Source: Tritrichomonas musculus (lineage: Eukaryota > Parabasalia > Tritrichomonadida > Tritrichomonadidae). From it: a DNA stretch of 64,000 bases. Below, piece by piece: positions 53,801 through 62,199 of this stretch (its first letter is position 1; each line of letters begins with the position of its first letter). A program made the translations under genes and the position numbers. The notes under the pieces were generated by a model. That model searched no databases, had not been told where the DNA came from, and worked only from the letters and a program-made list of their open reading frames with translations. The stretch spans positions 6,619,501 to 6,683,500 of the forward strand of contig JAPFFF010000005.1 of NCBI GenBank assembly GCA_039105265.1, read 5' to 3'.

Positions 53801-55653
53801 CTGACCCCATTGATGAAGTGAATTGGGACCCGTCAACTAACGCATTCAAATATATAATCGACCAACAATATTATGAAGTACTCCCGAGACCAGATGCCGC
53901 GACAACCTTATATACTGATTACAATATAACATCATCTAAGGTCATTACGGCTGATAATATTACTACCATGAGGAGTGATTTGAATGTACTCACTAACAAC
54001 TTTGATGTAGTTAGTTATGATGTTAAAGATTTGACCAGTAGAGTGGATACATTAAATGCAGAAATGGGTGAGACTAAAAGAATTACTCAACACTTGCAAG
54101 ATGATATCGACCAGGTTCGAATCGTATCAAATGTAGCCCTGGCATTTGGAGTCATCGGCACGGCTGGTAGCATAGCCAATGTTGGATTGACGTTATTTCG
54201 AACAGGGTTCACAATCACTAAAGCTGGTATAGATTCAACCATTGAAGGTATATCCCAAGGTGAGCAAGCTTTATATCATCTAGGTGATGGAAGCAACCTA
54301 CCTCCATTAAAAATAGCAAGGTCAACTACAACTGATTTAACTCCAATCATAAATTGGTGCGATGCAGATAAAGTTGCTGTCGAATATACTGATGATGTTA
54401 ACAACCCCTCAACAACCATTACAACCTATAGAGATGCTATCGATTTATGCAACCACTTCAGGGAGTCATTGAAACCAGCATTTAGACTATTAGCTGAAAA
54501 AATAAATGAGGTTGAATTTAATACAACCCTACTTGATGATATCTATATTTCCAAAAATAATTTAGTTAGAGATGACACTATTGATATTGTTGGTAAGCTA
54601 GTCAATAAGGATGTTCATCTTGAAGCTGAAGATGTGATTACAAATGGAACTATCAAAGTTAGGCTGATGTTAATGTTTATTAGCGAATTCAATGATATAG
54701 ACTATGAGGAATATATTGTTACAATTACTATAGACAATGGTAGTGTTAGTCAATATGAAGGTTGCGATTACTTCCCAACATGCACTCTCAATGATAAGAT
54801 TATAATCATACCTAATCCCCAAAATGTTAAAGTCAATACTATTACTATCAAGGAGAATACTTGTGTTAGGAGGATGTCATTTACACCAAATGATTTAGCC
54901 TATACCTGTGACATAAATGCTCTTCATAATAAAATTGATGCTATCCATGAACAGACCAAATCTAATGATGCTTCACTAGCTACAATCATAAACGAGTACC
55001 CCACGGTTGATGAGGTCAATGATGTACTAAAGGAGTATGCATTAAAGAAAGATATACCTGAACCTGTTGATTTAACCAATTATGCTATGAAAAGCATTAT
55101 TCCAGAAATTATTGAGGGGCAAACAACTATTCAATTCAAAATCGTCAATAATACAATTCCTGATTTGGATTACGACACATATCATGAACTGATTGAGCAA
55201 TATGGGTTGGATATTGTCTCATCAAACAATTTCTATACGGCTCATTATGTTCACATAGATTATTCGTACAATGACGATGATGACGAACAACCCTCTCAGA
55301 TAATTCGTATCGAAGGAAGTAGTTCTGGTCTTTGGATACTGTATCACTCCCATGAATTAATCAATCCAGGATCTGGTGAAACACCGGAAATTTTATCATG
55401 TTCAATAACCAAAAATATCGAACCAACAGACAAAAACGCTTATTCAGCAAGATATGTGTCGAACACTTTTGCTTTGAAAACAGATATCCCAGAACCAGTT
55501 GATTTGTCAAATTATGCATTAAAAAGTGATTATGATGAACTGAAGACAAGGATAGAAAATTTGGTAACTGAGAACACAAATTTGAAAGCAACCATAGAAT
55601 CTTTTGAATCAAGATTAGCATCATTAGAAAATGGTTTATTCACCACTCAATAA
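50836..55653 (+). CDS. Giant Maverick protein with phage tail-fibre-like C-terminal repeats, 1605 aa
   Basis: Starts 16 bp from the divergent minor-capsid gene. Residues about 1-330 are polar and Asn/Ser-rich. Hydrophobic segments occur near 335-360, 439-463 (the strongest membrane-span candidate) and 1098-1125. A coiled coil is likely near 1055-1100 (KDLTSRVDTLNAEMGETKR). Near 1400-1420 and 1543-1565 a repeat ALKxDIPEPVDLxNYAxKS occurs twice, a phrase type seen in phage and viral tail-fibre stalks, and the protein ends with a trimer-type coiled coil (about 1565-1600). I infer a virion-associated fibre, spike or membrane-interaction protein. No enzymatic motif is visible. The frame is uninterrupted over 4.8 kb, indicating recent selection or recent insertion. 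Confidence 0.7.
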   Translation: MSIVPYAFRCNEATKLKDKGLSIEVAEDDEGNEQFSFTREDGEPVAFNNIYSKAEVDQMALGKDFKIDSFKDLTITGGQSLPVFADGATNTQYCTTYNKLMELLRTNFNNLTKYIHDLNIGGVDLSDLANTDISLSQMNYIDNNNIIQPHNPSSINDVIKTYNSSNTSIQSLLSNMNGFVKKSGFENTDIYPNGQLNLFGSSLSNNLNATNNIKTYANLFTSLNTNNANLLQILNGLQNDISTASNSDITNLLNTLENMEYLVVLKINDRYEIRKVKCQKAPSGDDLPVEPTKYDVIVNPDDNKEYDIEDVDTLIENKSPISHDNMDKVINVVVKTSSFMLLLLKSTFSITGKLLSYTLSGVSSMSKVTYNTATSLMESLYFNSGYIWHYTVDTSGKLVRYLITFKDRVVDALPTIDSSTVHKVFDNFGSFIKWLQEPDNFLICAGTFQLTLLLIIYGIKIIFNEEKTYKKLSPMEHKLKFEEMKREHAAIAARLKKKAKPTPLSDEIDILTDDNPLLDVASVFVDTIDLVNNLCEAHNYVMDRLDEIPAGDSNFASEAGIDEFIITNKDVSSLTNTINNIECNLLVINVPDEQKQAFLSYNRPIFKIVLRKNVIYDSKGRYIKEFYIVSKNNKILCPVIKFDSYQNFCIINDSSLIATRSIGPADQNDLDGKFYIAFDKKLPFHPYKLFLNGELSIMNEYTPTLLKTDKPIKCKTIIADNALKLHKSDVHYFYKPSIIQDYIIQDEDYYKIIFEVPDDYTIPDQLEFKFTEHCFGNHWSLKWCADETHSNRGYWTGNNIQGRLNSKVITKWNLRPSKKTNDCYGCWITIKQTDLHESIITNEGNGLMHSLLKNYKHVFKIQMNDGTIRDGSEWNMTYAYENHLTDGLSNSLHPGYYGTIILYLSMDNIEGIRTDLIDKIYLDIYLGDSITGTRLSFKPDGFHAQKNGKVYVDVIPVLDTIEKISYEYSTTKINTDTKNIELYLKKDFTDPIDEVNWDPSTNAFKYIIDQQYYEVLPRPDAATTLYTDYNITSSKVITADNITTMRSDLNVLTNNFDVVSYDVKDLTSRVDTLNAEMGETKRITQHLQDDIDQVRIVSNVALAFGVIGTAGSIANVGLTLFRTGFTITKAGIDSTIEGISQGEQALYHLGDGSNLPPLKIARSTTTDLTPIINWCDADKVAVEYTDDVNNPSTTITTYRDAIDLCNHFRESLKPAFRLLAEKINEVEFNTTLLDDIYISKNNLVRDDTIDIVGKLVNKDVHLEAEDVITNGTIKVRLMLMFISEFNDIDYEEYIVTITIDNGSVSQYEGCDYFPTCTLNDKIIIIPNPQNVKVNTITIKENTCVRRMSFTPNDLAYTCDINALHNKIDAIHEQTKSNDASLATIINEYPTVDEVNDVLKEYALKKDIPEPVDLTNYAMKSIIPEIIEGQTTIQFKIVNNTIPDLDYDTYHELIEQYGLDIVSSNNFYTAHYVHIDYSYNDDDDEQPSQIIRIEGSSSGLWILYHSHELINPGSGETPEILSCSITKNIEPTDKNAYSARYVSNTFALKTDIPEPVDLSNYALKSDYDELKTRIENLVTENTNLKATIESFESRLASLENGLFTTQ

Positions 55654-55682
55654 GTTAGTCATCAGCTAGCCAATCAAAAATA

Positions 55683-58600
55683 TTAAAACTTCATCGTCCT
55701 ATTAAATTGAGGGAGATTGATTTGCTGATACAATTTATTTTTGCGAAAACAATTGGCACCATCGAGTAGGTTAAATGTAATCTCCTCACCATTATACATG
55801 AGCTCATATAATTCTTCAACACTAATATTATGATGCTTACAATAATTGAGAATACATTGTTTAGGAACACCTTTCATTCTAATATGATATCCTTCGTTGC
55901 CATTCTCATCGACCAGTATATCTAGATATGATTTCTTACCAAGCGCTATCAGTTTACGTGAATGGACTTCGCCAACAGCACCATCAAATCTGTCGAAATC
56001 AATATGAAACTGACACATCTGCTTACCAATCAATTGTCTCCCATATTTTGAATTATATATTTTTGCGATGCGTTCAACATCATCTTCCATAATATGCATG
56101 CTATCAGTATCTTGATAATATATATTGATGCCGTGTTGCTCAGCCGTATTCATAACTCTATTCATAATATGCTTACTCCATGAGAGAACTGATGCCCCAA
56201 ATTGTGGTAGGTTGAAGTGATTATATATAGGCTTCATCTTCTTAACATAAACGTTGTTAATATTATCGGTTTCTGTAATCTCACTTATATAATTATAATT
56301 CCTCCAGATATAGTTATATATCTTCTCCTTGGGGACGGATTTAGTCTCGATTGGAATAGCTTTCAAAATAGACTTACCATATATACTATTGAGGAGCAGC
56401 TTAATAGTTTGCTCCAACGGATTACATGCTCGTTGGTATCTCAATCTAAGTCTAAATAATTTATCGATGAACTTATTTATAGTTGTATTGAAACCTTCAT
56501 TGAAATAGTATCCGCGAATGAACTCATAATCGAAATCATAAAACTCCATTAAATCCATGAATGCTATCTTGTCGATATAGAAATGGGTGACTGGATTGTT
56601 ATCAAATATCTTGCTACCATTATCATCCCGATGGAATACATGCCCAAATTTGTAATCAATATCACTCTTACATTTAATTTTTGTAATATTGATTTCTGCA
56701 AAAAACGTGTCATATTTCAACAGCTCTTCCTTCGAAACATTTGCGGGGATGATCTTAGGCTTGCCCTTTGGTACCCCATTCATAATTCTCATCGCAGATG
56801 GATATAAAGACACGGCATCGAAGTCTTGGATGCGCCCCTCTATGTATTGCTTATCATTATTCGCAGTCATTGTCCTACCTCCGCTTACACATCTCAGGAT
56901 AAAATTCTGGGGCTTACCACTCAACTCATAGCATCCATTAAAGCATCCATATCTCTTAGCGAAATCGTATCCAATAGCTGAGATAGATATATAGTTATGA
57001 ATGTTTAACATATTAATCTTGGTTTCATGAAATATTTTCATGAGGTCTTCATTAAATTTCTCCAAGCCCTTCATCAAAACTATGCAATCCTTCTTGCAAT
57101 AATATTTCGCATATTTCATAATATCTATATTTAATGAGTCATAGGCATTAGCTATTTTCGCATTTTCAATCAACTGTTTAAAATCTCGTGCAATCTCATG
57201 CAAAGATTTCTCATCTTTTTTCTCATCATAATATTGTATTTGGAATTCTAACGCTGGCACGATACAACGTTTAATATTATGTTCCGTATATAACTTATAA
57301 GCCATGATTTCCTTGTGGACATCTAAGTTGAACATGCTCGCGAATTTCCTCAAGGGCTTATTAATTAGAGAATAGCTGTTGCGGAACGTTAACGTTTTCA
57401 CAATCTTGTTATCGATATATTTGTTCATAATGATTTGTAATATAGTACCTGCTCGCTCAAGTATCTTGGGCCGCCAACCATATGTGTTCATGAAGAAGCA
57501 TGCATCATATTTTAGATTGTGAAAGTATGTTAATGATTGGTCCTGTAAATAATCTAATAGCTGTTCATTAATATTATCTCCTGTGAAAGATATACTGTGA
57601 ATATATGCACCATCTCTCCAAGCTGTACAATTTAGATATGGAACATGAGGAGACACAGTTGAGTTGGTTTCGTAATCGCTATAATAAATCCTACTCCATT
57701 GCTTACCATAATTAGTATCTGTTTTGATAGGTTTGCAACATAGCTCCTCATCATAATTTAAATCGACATAGTCATTGAGATTATTATTGAATTCGGTCGT
57801 TGCTAATATATTTAATTCACAATTCTTAATCTCTCTAAATAAGTTTAAATCAAACATCTTACGTAGTATAATCATTGGAGTGGTACCTTCATTTTTATAT
57901 AGAGGGGTATCTTTATTAACACCCTTGATTAGAACTCTCCTATCAATTGGAATATGAGCAAATTTTTCATCGAGCTCATCTCTATGTTCCAAATAATATG
58001 TTGTCGCCATGATATTTTTATTAATCATGTAGTGATTCTTATATAGGAGTAGGTCGACAGTTCTCACGTAATCCTTAGCCCATGGTTTCTTTCGCGTATC
58101 AATTCTAACATTATATTGGTGGCGAGTATCTTTGGATTCATCGATACGTCGTATAATGAAGTGGCATTTGAATTCCTTGGCAACACTGATAATACGATTA
58201 CAAGGAACTCGCTTAGTCCTAATATAATTCCTCAAATGATTTATTTCATCTATCTCAAACACACCTGATTGAATACATGCATATACGAAGCAGTTGTCCT
58301 TATAATTATTTTTGTCTATGGAACTAAATATATGATAATCTGTCAAATCGATATTGCTCAAATTGATATATGGGAAAAATCCGCCATCATACATGTTTCT
58401 AAAATCTTCATCAATCTCAATCTCTTCATTATAAACTGTATTCGTATCAGGGTCCAATTTTTGAATCGAAAATGTGGTGGTCTTTTTGAACTTACTTTTA
58501 GTTACAAATAATGCTTCGTATCGAACGGGTATAAATGTGCTGTTGTAGTTGGGATTTACATCACTAGCATCTTCGATCAAATCAACGGTGCCTGCGATAT

Positions 58601-59213
58601 GACCAATCGTGTTATCAATCATCCATTTATCACTCAGGGTGAAATATTTATAGGTACCATCGAGTGAGTGAGCTTTGACAACAGGTCTCTCATCACCTTT
58701 CAAACTATAACATTTTCTCAACGCCTCACAAAATGCTAAACGTTTGTCTTCATCATCTCCTATCAACACATCAAATGATATCCTCCTATTCACGTATAAC
58801 ATATATTCGGTCATATATTTTTGGAAATTGCGTTTATTGACAACATCCTTGATTCGTTTCTCATATTGAATTCTCTCATCAGTCTTGGATTGATATAAGT
58901 TGATGGGGATGTTTAATATAAGCCTCTCCTCTAATGCGTTGTCGCGAATACTATTTTTATACTGATTACGTTGCTGAACTCGATTGATATGACTCGATTT
59001 GCTTTTACGAATGGTCGCGAATAATTTATTATCATCCTTATCAAATGCTCTAATATAATCATCAACGCAAACACCTCTCCTATTAATATGCATACTTATC
59101 AATCGATTCGATAACTCACCCTTCAACTCTCTCAACGATGCAGTTTTATTAGCGAATCCGGGTAACGATAAGATATCTCTTTTGGTGAGCTTACTTAATA
59201 ATTTATTTTTCAT
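55683..59213 (-). CDS. polB: Protein-primed DNA polymerase B of Maverick, 1176 aa
   Basis: The exonuclease domain shows ExoI SDYETNS (D513, E515), ExoII FHNLKYD (N566, D570) and ExoIII YCKKD (Y705, D709). The polymerase domain shows motif A DFDAVSLYPS (D799), motif B KLLLNSIYGKS (K938, N942, Y945, G946) and motif C YYQDTDSMH (D1035, D1037), followed by KSYLDIL. All catalytic residues are present. The SLYPS and NSIYG forms and the large insertions fit the protein-primed B family of Polintons and adenoviruses. The N-terminal 500 residues are an extra domain and may include the terminal-protein function. It replicates the linear form of the element. Convergent with the fibre gene (29-bp gap), divergent from the HNH gene. 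Confidence 0.96.
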   Translation of the reverse strand: MKNKLLSKLTKRDILSLPGFANKTASLRELKGELSNRLISMHINRRGVCVDDYIRAFDKDDNKLFATIRKSKSSHINRVQQRNQYKNSIRDNALEERLILNIPINLYQSKTDERIQYEKRIKDVVNKRNFQKYMTEYMLYVNRRISFDVLIGDDEDKRLAFCEALRKCYSLKGDERPVVKAHSLDGTYKYFTLSDKWMIDNTIGHIAGTVDLIEDASDVNPNYNSTFIPVRYEALFVTKSKFKKTTTFSIQKLDPDTNTVYNEEIEIDEDFRNMYDGGFFPYINLSNIDLTDYHIFSSIDKNNYKDNCFVYACIQSGVFEIDEINHLRNYIRTKRVPCNRIISVAKEFKCHFIIRRIDESKDTRHQYNVRIDTRKKPWAKDYVRTVDLLLYKNHYMINKNIMATTYYLEHRDELDEKFAHIPIDRRVLIKGVNKDTPLYKNEGTTPMIILRKMFDLNLFREIKNCELNILATTEFNNNLNDYVDLNYDEELCCKPIKTDTNYGKQWSRIYYSDYETNSTVSPHVPYLNCTAWRDGAYIHSISFTGDNINEQLLDYLQDQSLTYFHNLKYDACFFMNTYGWRPKILERAGTILQIIMNKYIDNKIVKTLTFRNSYSLINKPLRKFASMFNLDVHKEIMAYKLYTEHNIKRCIVPALEFQIQYYDEKKDEKSLHEIARDFKQLIENAKIANAYDSLNIDIMKYAKYYCKKDCIVLMKGLEKFNEDLMKIFHETKINMLNIHNYISISAIGYDFAKRYGCFNGCYELSGKPQNFILRCVSGGRTMTANNDKQYIEGRIQDFDAVSLYPSAMRIMNGVPKGKPKIIPANVSKEELLKYDTFFAEINITKIKCKSDIDYKFGHVFHRDDNGSKIFDNNPVTHFYIDKIAFMDLMEFYDFDYEFIRGYYFNEGFNTTINKFIDKLFRLRLRYQRACNPLEQTIKLLLNSIYGKSILKAIPIETKSVPKEKIYNYIWRNYNYISEITETDNINNVYVKKMKPIYNHFNLPQFGASVLSWSKHIMNRVMNTAEQHGINIYYQDTDSMHIMEDDVERIAKIYNSKYGRQLIGKQMCQFHIDFDRFDGAVGEVHSRKLIALGKKSYLDILVDENGNEGYHIRMKGVPKQCILNYCKHHNISVEELYELMYNGEEITFNLLDGANCFRKNKLYQQINLPQFNRTMKF

Positions 59214-59253
59214 TTATATATCATTAAAAATGGCCCGGTTTCAAAATCAACTC

Positions 59254-59264
59254 ATTTTTTTATC
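59254..59264 (+). promoter_or_regulatory. Candidate Maverick promoter motif before the HNH gene
   Basis: ATTTTTTTATC followed by G, ending 11 nt before the ATG; a near-identical motif precedes two Maverick genes on the other strand. Confidence 0.45.
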
Positions 59265-59275
59265 GCGCTATCAAA

Positions 59276-60001
59276 ATGTCTCACGATAATATCAATATTG
59301 ACCAATTATTGGAACGCATCAAATTACTTGAGGAGGAGAATGCTAGATTGAAGGCTACCCCTGATCTTGTCGATGTTGGTTGCAATACAGATGGACGCGG
59401 TGATGATGTATGTCCCACCGTTGAAAAGGATGAAGATGCTAAATGGTTCCCCCTCAAGAATTATGAAAACGAGTATGAGATATTGAACTGCTACCCTTAT
59501 CCAATTCGTAAGATAGCAACTGGTAGGATTGTTACTGAATTCAAAAATAAAACTAGCGGATACATCCAAGTATCTCTCAATGGTAGCTGTCAACAAAAAC
59601 ATAGACTTGTTGCACTACAATTCATATATAACGATGACCCTGTAAACAAAACTATCGTCGACCATATAGAGCAGGATAGGACATATTATCATGTAAAATG
59701 TTTACGATGGGTTTCGACTCAAGATAATAATAAAAATAGGAGTTCAACGAGAGGTATTGTATACGAGTATTTTGACGATATAGATGAAGATGCAATTGTG
59801 GTGAATAAATACGGTGACCACTTATTTGAGAACTATTATTATTTCGATAATAAGTTTTACTATTTCAACGGAGTACGTTACAGAGAATTATATATCAAAG
59901 AGAATAAATCAGGTGTTCTATTTGTTAGCATGAAGGATACTAAAAATAGAACTGTCAATGTATATGTAAATAGATTCAAGAAAATATATAACTTGAATTA
60001 G
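59276..60001 (+). CDS. HNH homing-endonuclease-like protein (NUMOD4-HNH), 241 aa
   Basis: A short coiled coil (about 8-25) is followed by a NUMOD4-like segment (WFPLKNYENEYEIL, about 57-70). The HNH region follows: HRLVALQFIYNDDP (about 112-125), then TIVDHIEQDRTYYHVKCLRW with the central D-H, and a VSTQDNNKNR end: the H..DHI..D..N..LRWVT..DN pattern of the HNH_3 class. The C-terminal 80 residues look like a further DNA-contacting repeat (YYFDNKFYYFNGVRYREL). Such enzymes nick or cut DNA and often travel as selfish genes inside viruses; here it may aid target choice or be a passenger. Likely complete; catalytic His/Asn present by eye. Confidence 0.8.
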   Translation: MSHDNINIDQLLERIKLLEEENARLKATPDLVDVGCNTDGRGDDVCPTVEKDEDAKWFPLKNYENEYEILNCYPYPIRKIATGRIVTEFKNKTSGYIQVSLNGSCQQKHRLVALQFIYNDDPVNKTIVDHIEQDRTYYHVKCLRWVSTQDNNKNRSSTRGIVYEYFDDIDEDAIVVNKYGDHLFENYYYFDNKFYYFNGVRYRELYIKENKSGVLFVSMKDTKNRTVNVYVNRFKKIYNLN

Positions 60002-60088
60002 TATTATTTTTGCGGAGCATATTATTTGTTATCCTCAATACTGATAATTCTAACAAAAATAAAATATGGTTCGATAAAATGTAATTAT

Positions 60089-60481
60089 TTAGTTATTACA
60101 ATTATCTACTAAGGGCTCATCATCAGGTGTCTCATTAATCGTTTCATTAACACTACAATCGATGTTATCTGCATCAGGGGCATCTTCCTCCTCTGCAAGC
60201 TCATCAAGATGTTCCTTAACATATCTCCTCAGTATCTCCATTTCATATTTTTTGCGTAATCTATATTCACGTTGCTGTTGGCGTCTAGCAGTTCGTCGCT
60301 CGTCATCATTAGCATACTTACATCTTCGCCCACGAGGCTTCTTAGATGTAGGTTCAATAGGTTCATCATCAATGTTATCAATCTTATTTAATACATCACT
60401 CGATTTCGATTTAACAATTGTCCTGTTGACGGATGGATGTTGCTTAGTAATAGTTGGGCTATCTACTTTCGATTCACTCAT
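60089..60481 (-). CDS. Small basic DNA-binding-like protein, 130 aa
   Basis: The centre reads KPRGRRCKYANDDERRTARR followed by QQQREYRLRKKYEMEILRRY, a pattern (GRxxKY-x-EER-AxRxQQREY) familiar from short proteins of virophages and large DNA viruses, resembling a bZIP basic region running into a short coiled coil. Both ends are acidic and disordered. Probably binds nucleic acid, perhaps as a regulator or packaging factor (inference). A plus-strand frame overlaps it but is Ser/Cys-rich shadow coding. A T-tract promoter-like motif lies 10 nt upstream. Confidence 0.65.
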   Translation of the reverse strand: MSESKVDSPTITKQHPSVNRTIVKSKSSDVLNKIDNIDDEPIEPTSKKPRGRRCKYANDDERRTARRQQQREYRLRKKYEMEILRRYVKEHLDELAEEEDAPDADNIDCSVNETINETPDDEPLVDNCNN

Positions 60482-60528
60482 TTGCTTATCGAGAAAAAAA
60501 TATTTTTATAAAAATAATCGATGCATAT

Positions 60529-60987
60529 TTATACGAAGCAATCATCCTTTATATCGCTATCATCGAATTCAATTTTGAACTGGTCGCGAATACATTTGAT
60601 ATTATGTTTGTTGACGCATTCGAGAACGTGGCATGGATAGTATGGGGTGTCCATATATGTTTGCATTGTGAGTTCTATGATAAGGACGTATAGCTTATCC
60701 TTGCTATCGAATTTGCAGTTGAATGATACTATAATCGAATCCCCAAACAATTTAATGATTTTATTATAGTTGATGAATACATTATTTTTCTTATTAGATG
60801 ATTCGAGTGTGATGAATAAAGGTTTGCAACAATATTTGTCAAACTTATTTTTAAATACTTTCTCCCCTTCGAAATAGATGACAGCCTTTACAAACTTGTT
60901 GTTCTTATATGTATCATTGATAAATGAAACGAGCTTGGTTGGTGAGTAGAAGTTATTGTTAGTGTCTACGATTGAATCAACAGACAT
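60529..60987 (-). CDS. Unassigned Maverick protein, 152 aa
   Basis: ATG at 60987 preceded 9 nt upstream by the T-tract/ATCC motif. The protein alternates strands and helices, is soluble, and has five to six Cys including a CC pair (YCCKPLF) and YYPCHVLECVNKHNIKC near the end, which might bind metal. An acidic tail (DDSDIKDD) closes it. I recognise no family. It lies within the run of small minus-strand genes between the DNA-binding protein and the capsid gene, so a virion or replication accessory role is possible. Confidence 0.6.
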   Translation of the reverse strand: MSVDSIVDTNNNFYSPTKLVSFINDTYKNNKFVKAVIYFEGEKVFKNKFDKYCCKPLFITLESSNKKNNVFINYNKIIKLFGDSIIVSFNCKFDSKDKLYVLIIELTMQTYMDTPYYPCHVLECVNKHNIKCIRDQFKIEFDDSDIKDDCFV

Positions 60988-60995
60988 TTATATTA

Positions 60996-61006
60996 GGATA
61001 AAAAAT
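60996..61006 (-). promoter_or_regulatory. Candidate Maverick promoter motif before the 152-aa gene
   Basis: On the minus strand ATTTTTTATCC, 9 nt before the ATG. Confidence 0.45.
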
Positions 61007-61474
61007 AAAATAATTTTGGACATGTGATATAAAAAATATTTTTGAAAAATTTTGGGTATATAGAGCGAGCAGGAACTGCGTTCTATATGTATGATGGAAT
61101 ATAATTGGAACAGTTTAAATAGTAAATCGAAAACATATATGTGTTAGCGCTAACTGGTATAGTTGTTGGATCATGAAGCATGTCTCCCAGCTTCGGCGGC
61201 AGGCATGAGTTCGATTCGCTGCCATACCGATTTTTCGTATTATTTTCGGTCCATATTTGTGATAGAGCCCTAGCGAACTAAACACCTTGTGGTAAGCTAT
61301 TACTTGTGGATTATGGATAATACGAAGCATTGTCGGCAATGCAAACCCAAACCAGCTCCTGTAATTGGATGCAGATATTTTCCTTGGGGGATTGATATAT
61401 AATCCCGGGTACGTATGTTGGTTCCTCGAGAGAATGCATTACGCATCCAGTTATGGGGGTTGGTTTTTGCATTT
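61007..61474. other. Gene-poor Maverick spacer with structured DNA
   Basis: This is the only gap of this size between the genes of the Maverick. It contains one copy of an exact 20-bp repeat (61066-61085), a stretch with tRNA-like box phrases (61144-61229) that does not fold as a proper tRNA, and a strongly self-complementary region (61327-61471). Two short minus-strand frames cover it (61115-61339, 61311-61502) but their translations look non-biological. Confidence 0.55.
61327..61471. other. Self-complementary region, candidate structured RNA or cruciform
   Basis: A 6-bp hairpin GCATTG/CAATGC (61327-61342) is followed by a long stem: TGCAAA (61340-61345) with TTTGCA (61466-61471), AACC with GGTT just inside, TGGATGC (61366-61372) with GCATCCA (61443-61449), and an apical GGGATT/AATCCC hairpin (61388-61406). 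No open frame of note is conserved through it. Confidence 0.45.
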
Positions 61475-62005
61475 TTACATATTGATGCAGTATTTGAGAC
61501 ATAAATGGTATACGTTAACGAGTTCGTTATACTCCTTATTGTAGACCTGCTTGAAATCAGTTACAATTTCTCCATTCTCATTAACAATTTTGATAGCTTC
61601 TATTTTGCGAATTGGATTAGCTTTAGTTGCACAACATTTAATATCTTCATCCAGATATATATCTACCTGTTCAGTATGGATAGCTGCCTTGATAATATTT
61701 TGTAAAGCCGACATGGGAACAATGATACAATTTTTGGAGATGAGATTACTTAATAACGCCTTATCTTGATTCAATAATATTTGTGCATATGATTCTAATA
61801 TAACAGTCCTCACATCCATGCCCTCAGCGGATGATACTGGTTGCTCCTCATCGATATCTCTCGTAATGACGATATCCTCCTTGCCATCATCCCTCTTATT
61901 AATGATGATATTATTATTAATATTAGATGTTGATTGCGATGCAGCTGATGGTTCTAATGAAACGTTTGCATTGATACCTGCATTAGCATTTCTTTTCTTG
62001 ATCAT
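61475..62005 (-). CDS. Unassigned Maverick protein, 176 aa
   Basis: ATG at 62005, preceded by a T-rich stretch. The first 60 residues are disordered (Asn/Ser/Ala-rich, start KKRNANAG is basic). Residues about 62-176 look folded: a helical block (RTVILESYAQILLNQDKALL), strands around CIIVPMSALQNIIKAA and VDIYLDEDIKCCATK, and a YHLCLKYC tail. No family recognised. Its place between capsid-side genes and replication genes does not settle its role. Confidence 0.6.
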   Translation of the reverse strand: MIKKRNANAGINANVSLEPSAASQSTSNINNNIIINKRDDGKEDIVITRDIDEEQPVSSAEGMDVRTVILESYAQILLNQDKALLSNLISKNCIIVPMSALQNIIKAAIHTEQVDIYLDEDIKCCATKANPIRKIEAIKIVNENGEIVTDFKQVYNKEYNELVNVYHLCLKYCINM

Positions 62006-62023
62006 TTCCCCAAAAATAAAATA

Positions 62024-62199
62024 TTATAAACCATGTGATTTCTCAATAATGAATATAATATCCTTCAAATCATTTGGTAAATTTGGTCTATCTTGAATAA
62101 TATCTAGGTCGCAGCAATTTTGCTGTGACGAGCAGGAACTGCGTTCTAATTCATCAAGTATTTCTTGAAACGAATCGCATTGCAAAAATATAATATTAT
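62024..62199 (-). other. Open segment without start codon, carrying a 20-bp repeat and hairpin
   Basis: A minus-strand frame of about 58 codons is open here but has no ATG; it begins right at the stop of the upstream 147-aa gene in another frame. Its coding looks plausible (QEILDELERSSC, then NLPNDLKDIIFIIEK). It could be a frameshifted tail of that gene or a decayed small gene. Within it lie CGAGCAGGAACTGCGTTCTA (62129-62148, also at 61066-61085) and an adjoining hairpin GTCGCAGCAA/TTGCTGTGAC (62109-62130). Confidence 0.35.

Noticed and set aside
60162..60693. Plus-strand Ser/Cys-rich frames over the 130-aa and 152-aa genes
   Set aside because: They are antisense shadows of genes with better composition and promoter motifs.
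61144..61229. tRNA-like stretch in the Maverick (box-B-like AGTTCGATTC, a possible 7-bp end pairing GGTATAG/CCATACC)
   Set aside because: The T stem has mismatches, no D stem forms, and no 7-nt anticodon loop with a U33 can be placed; at best a degraded relic.
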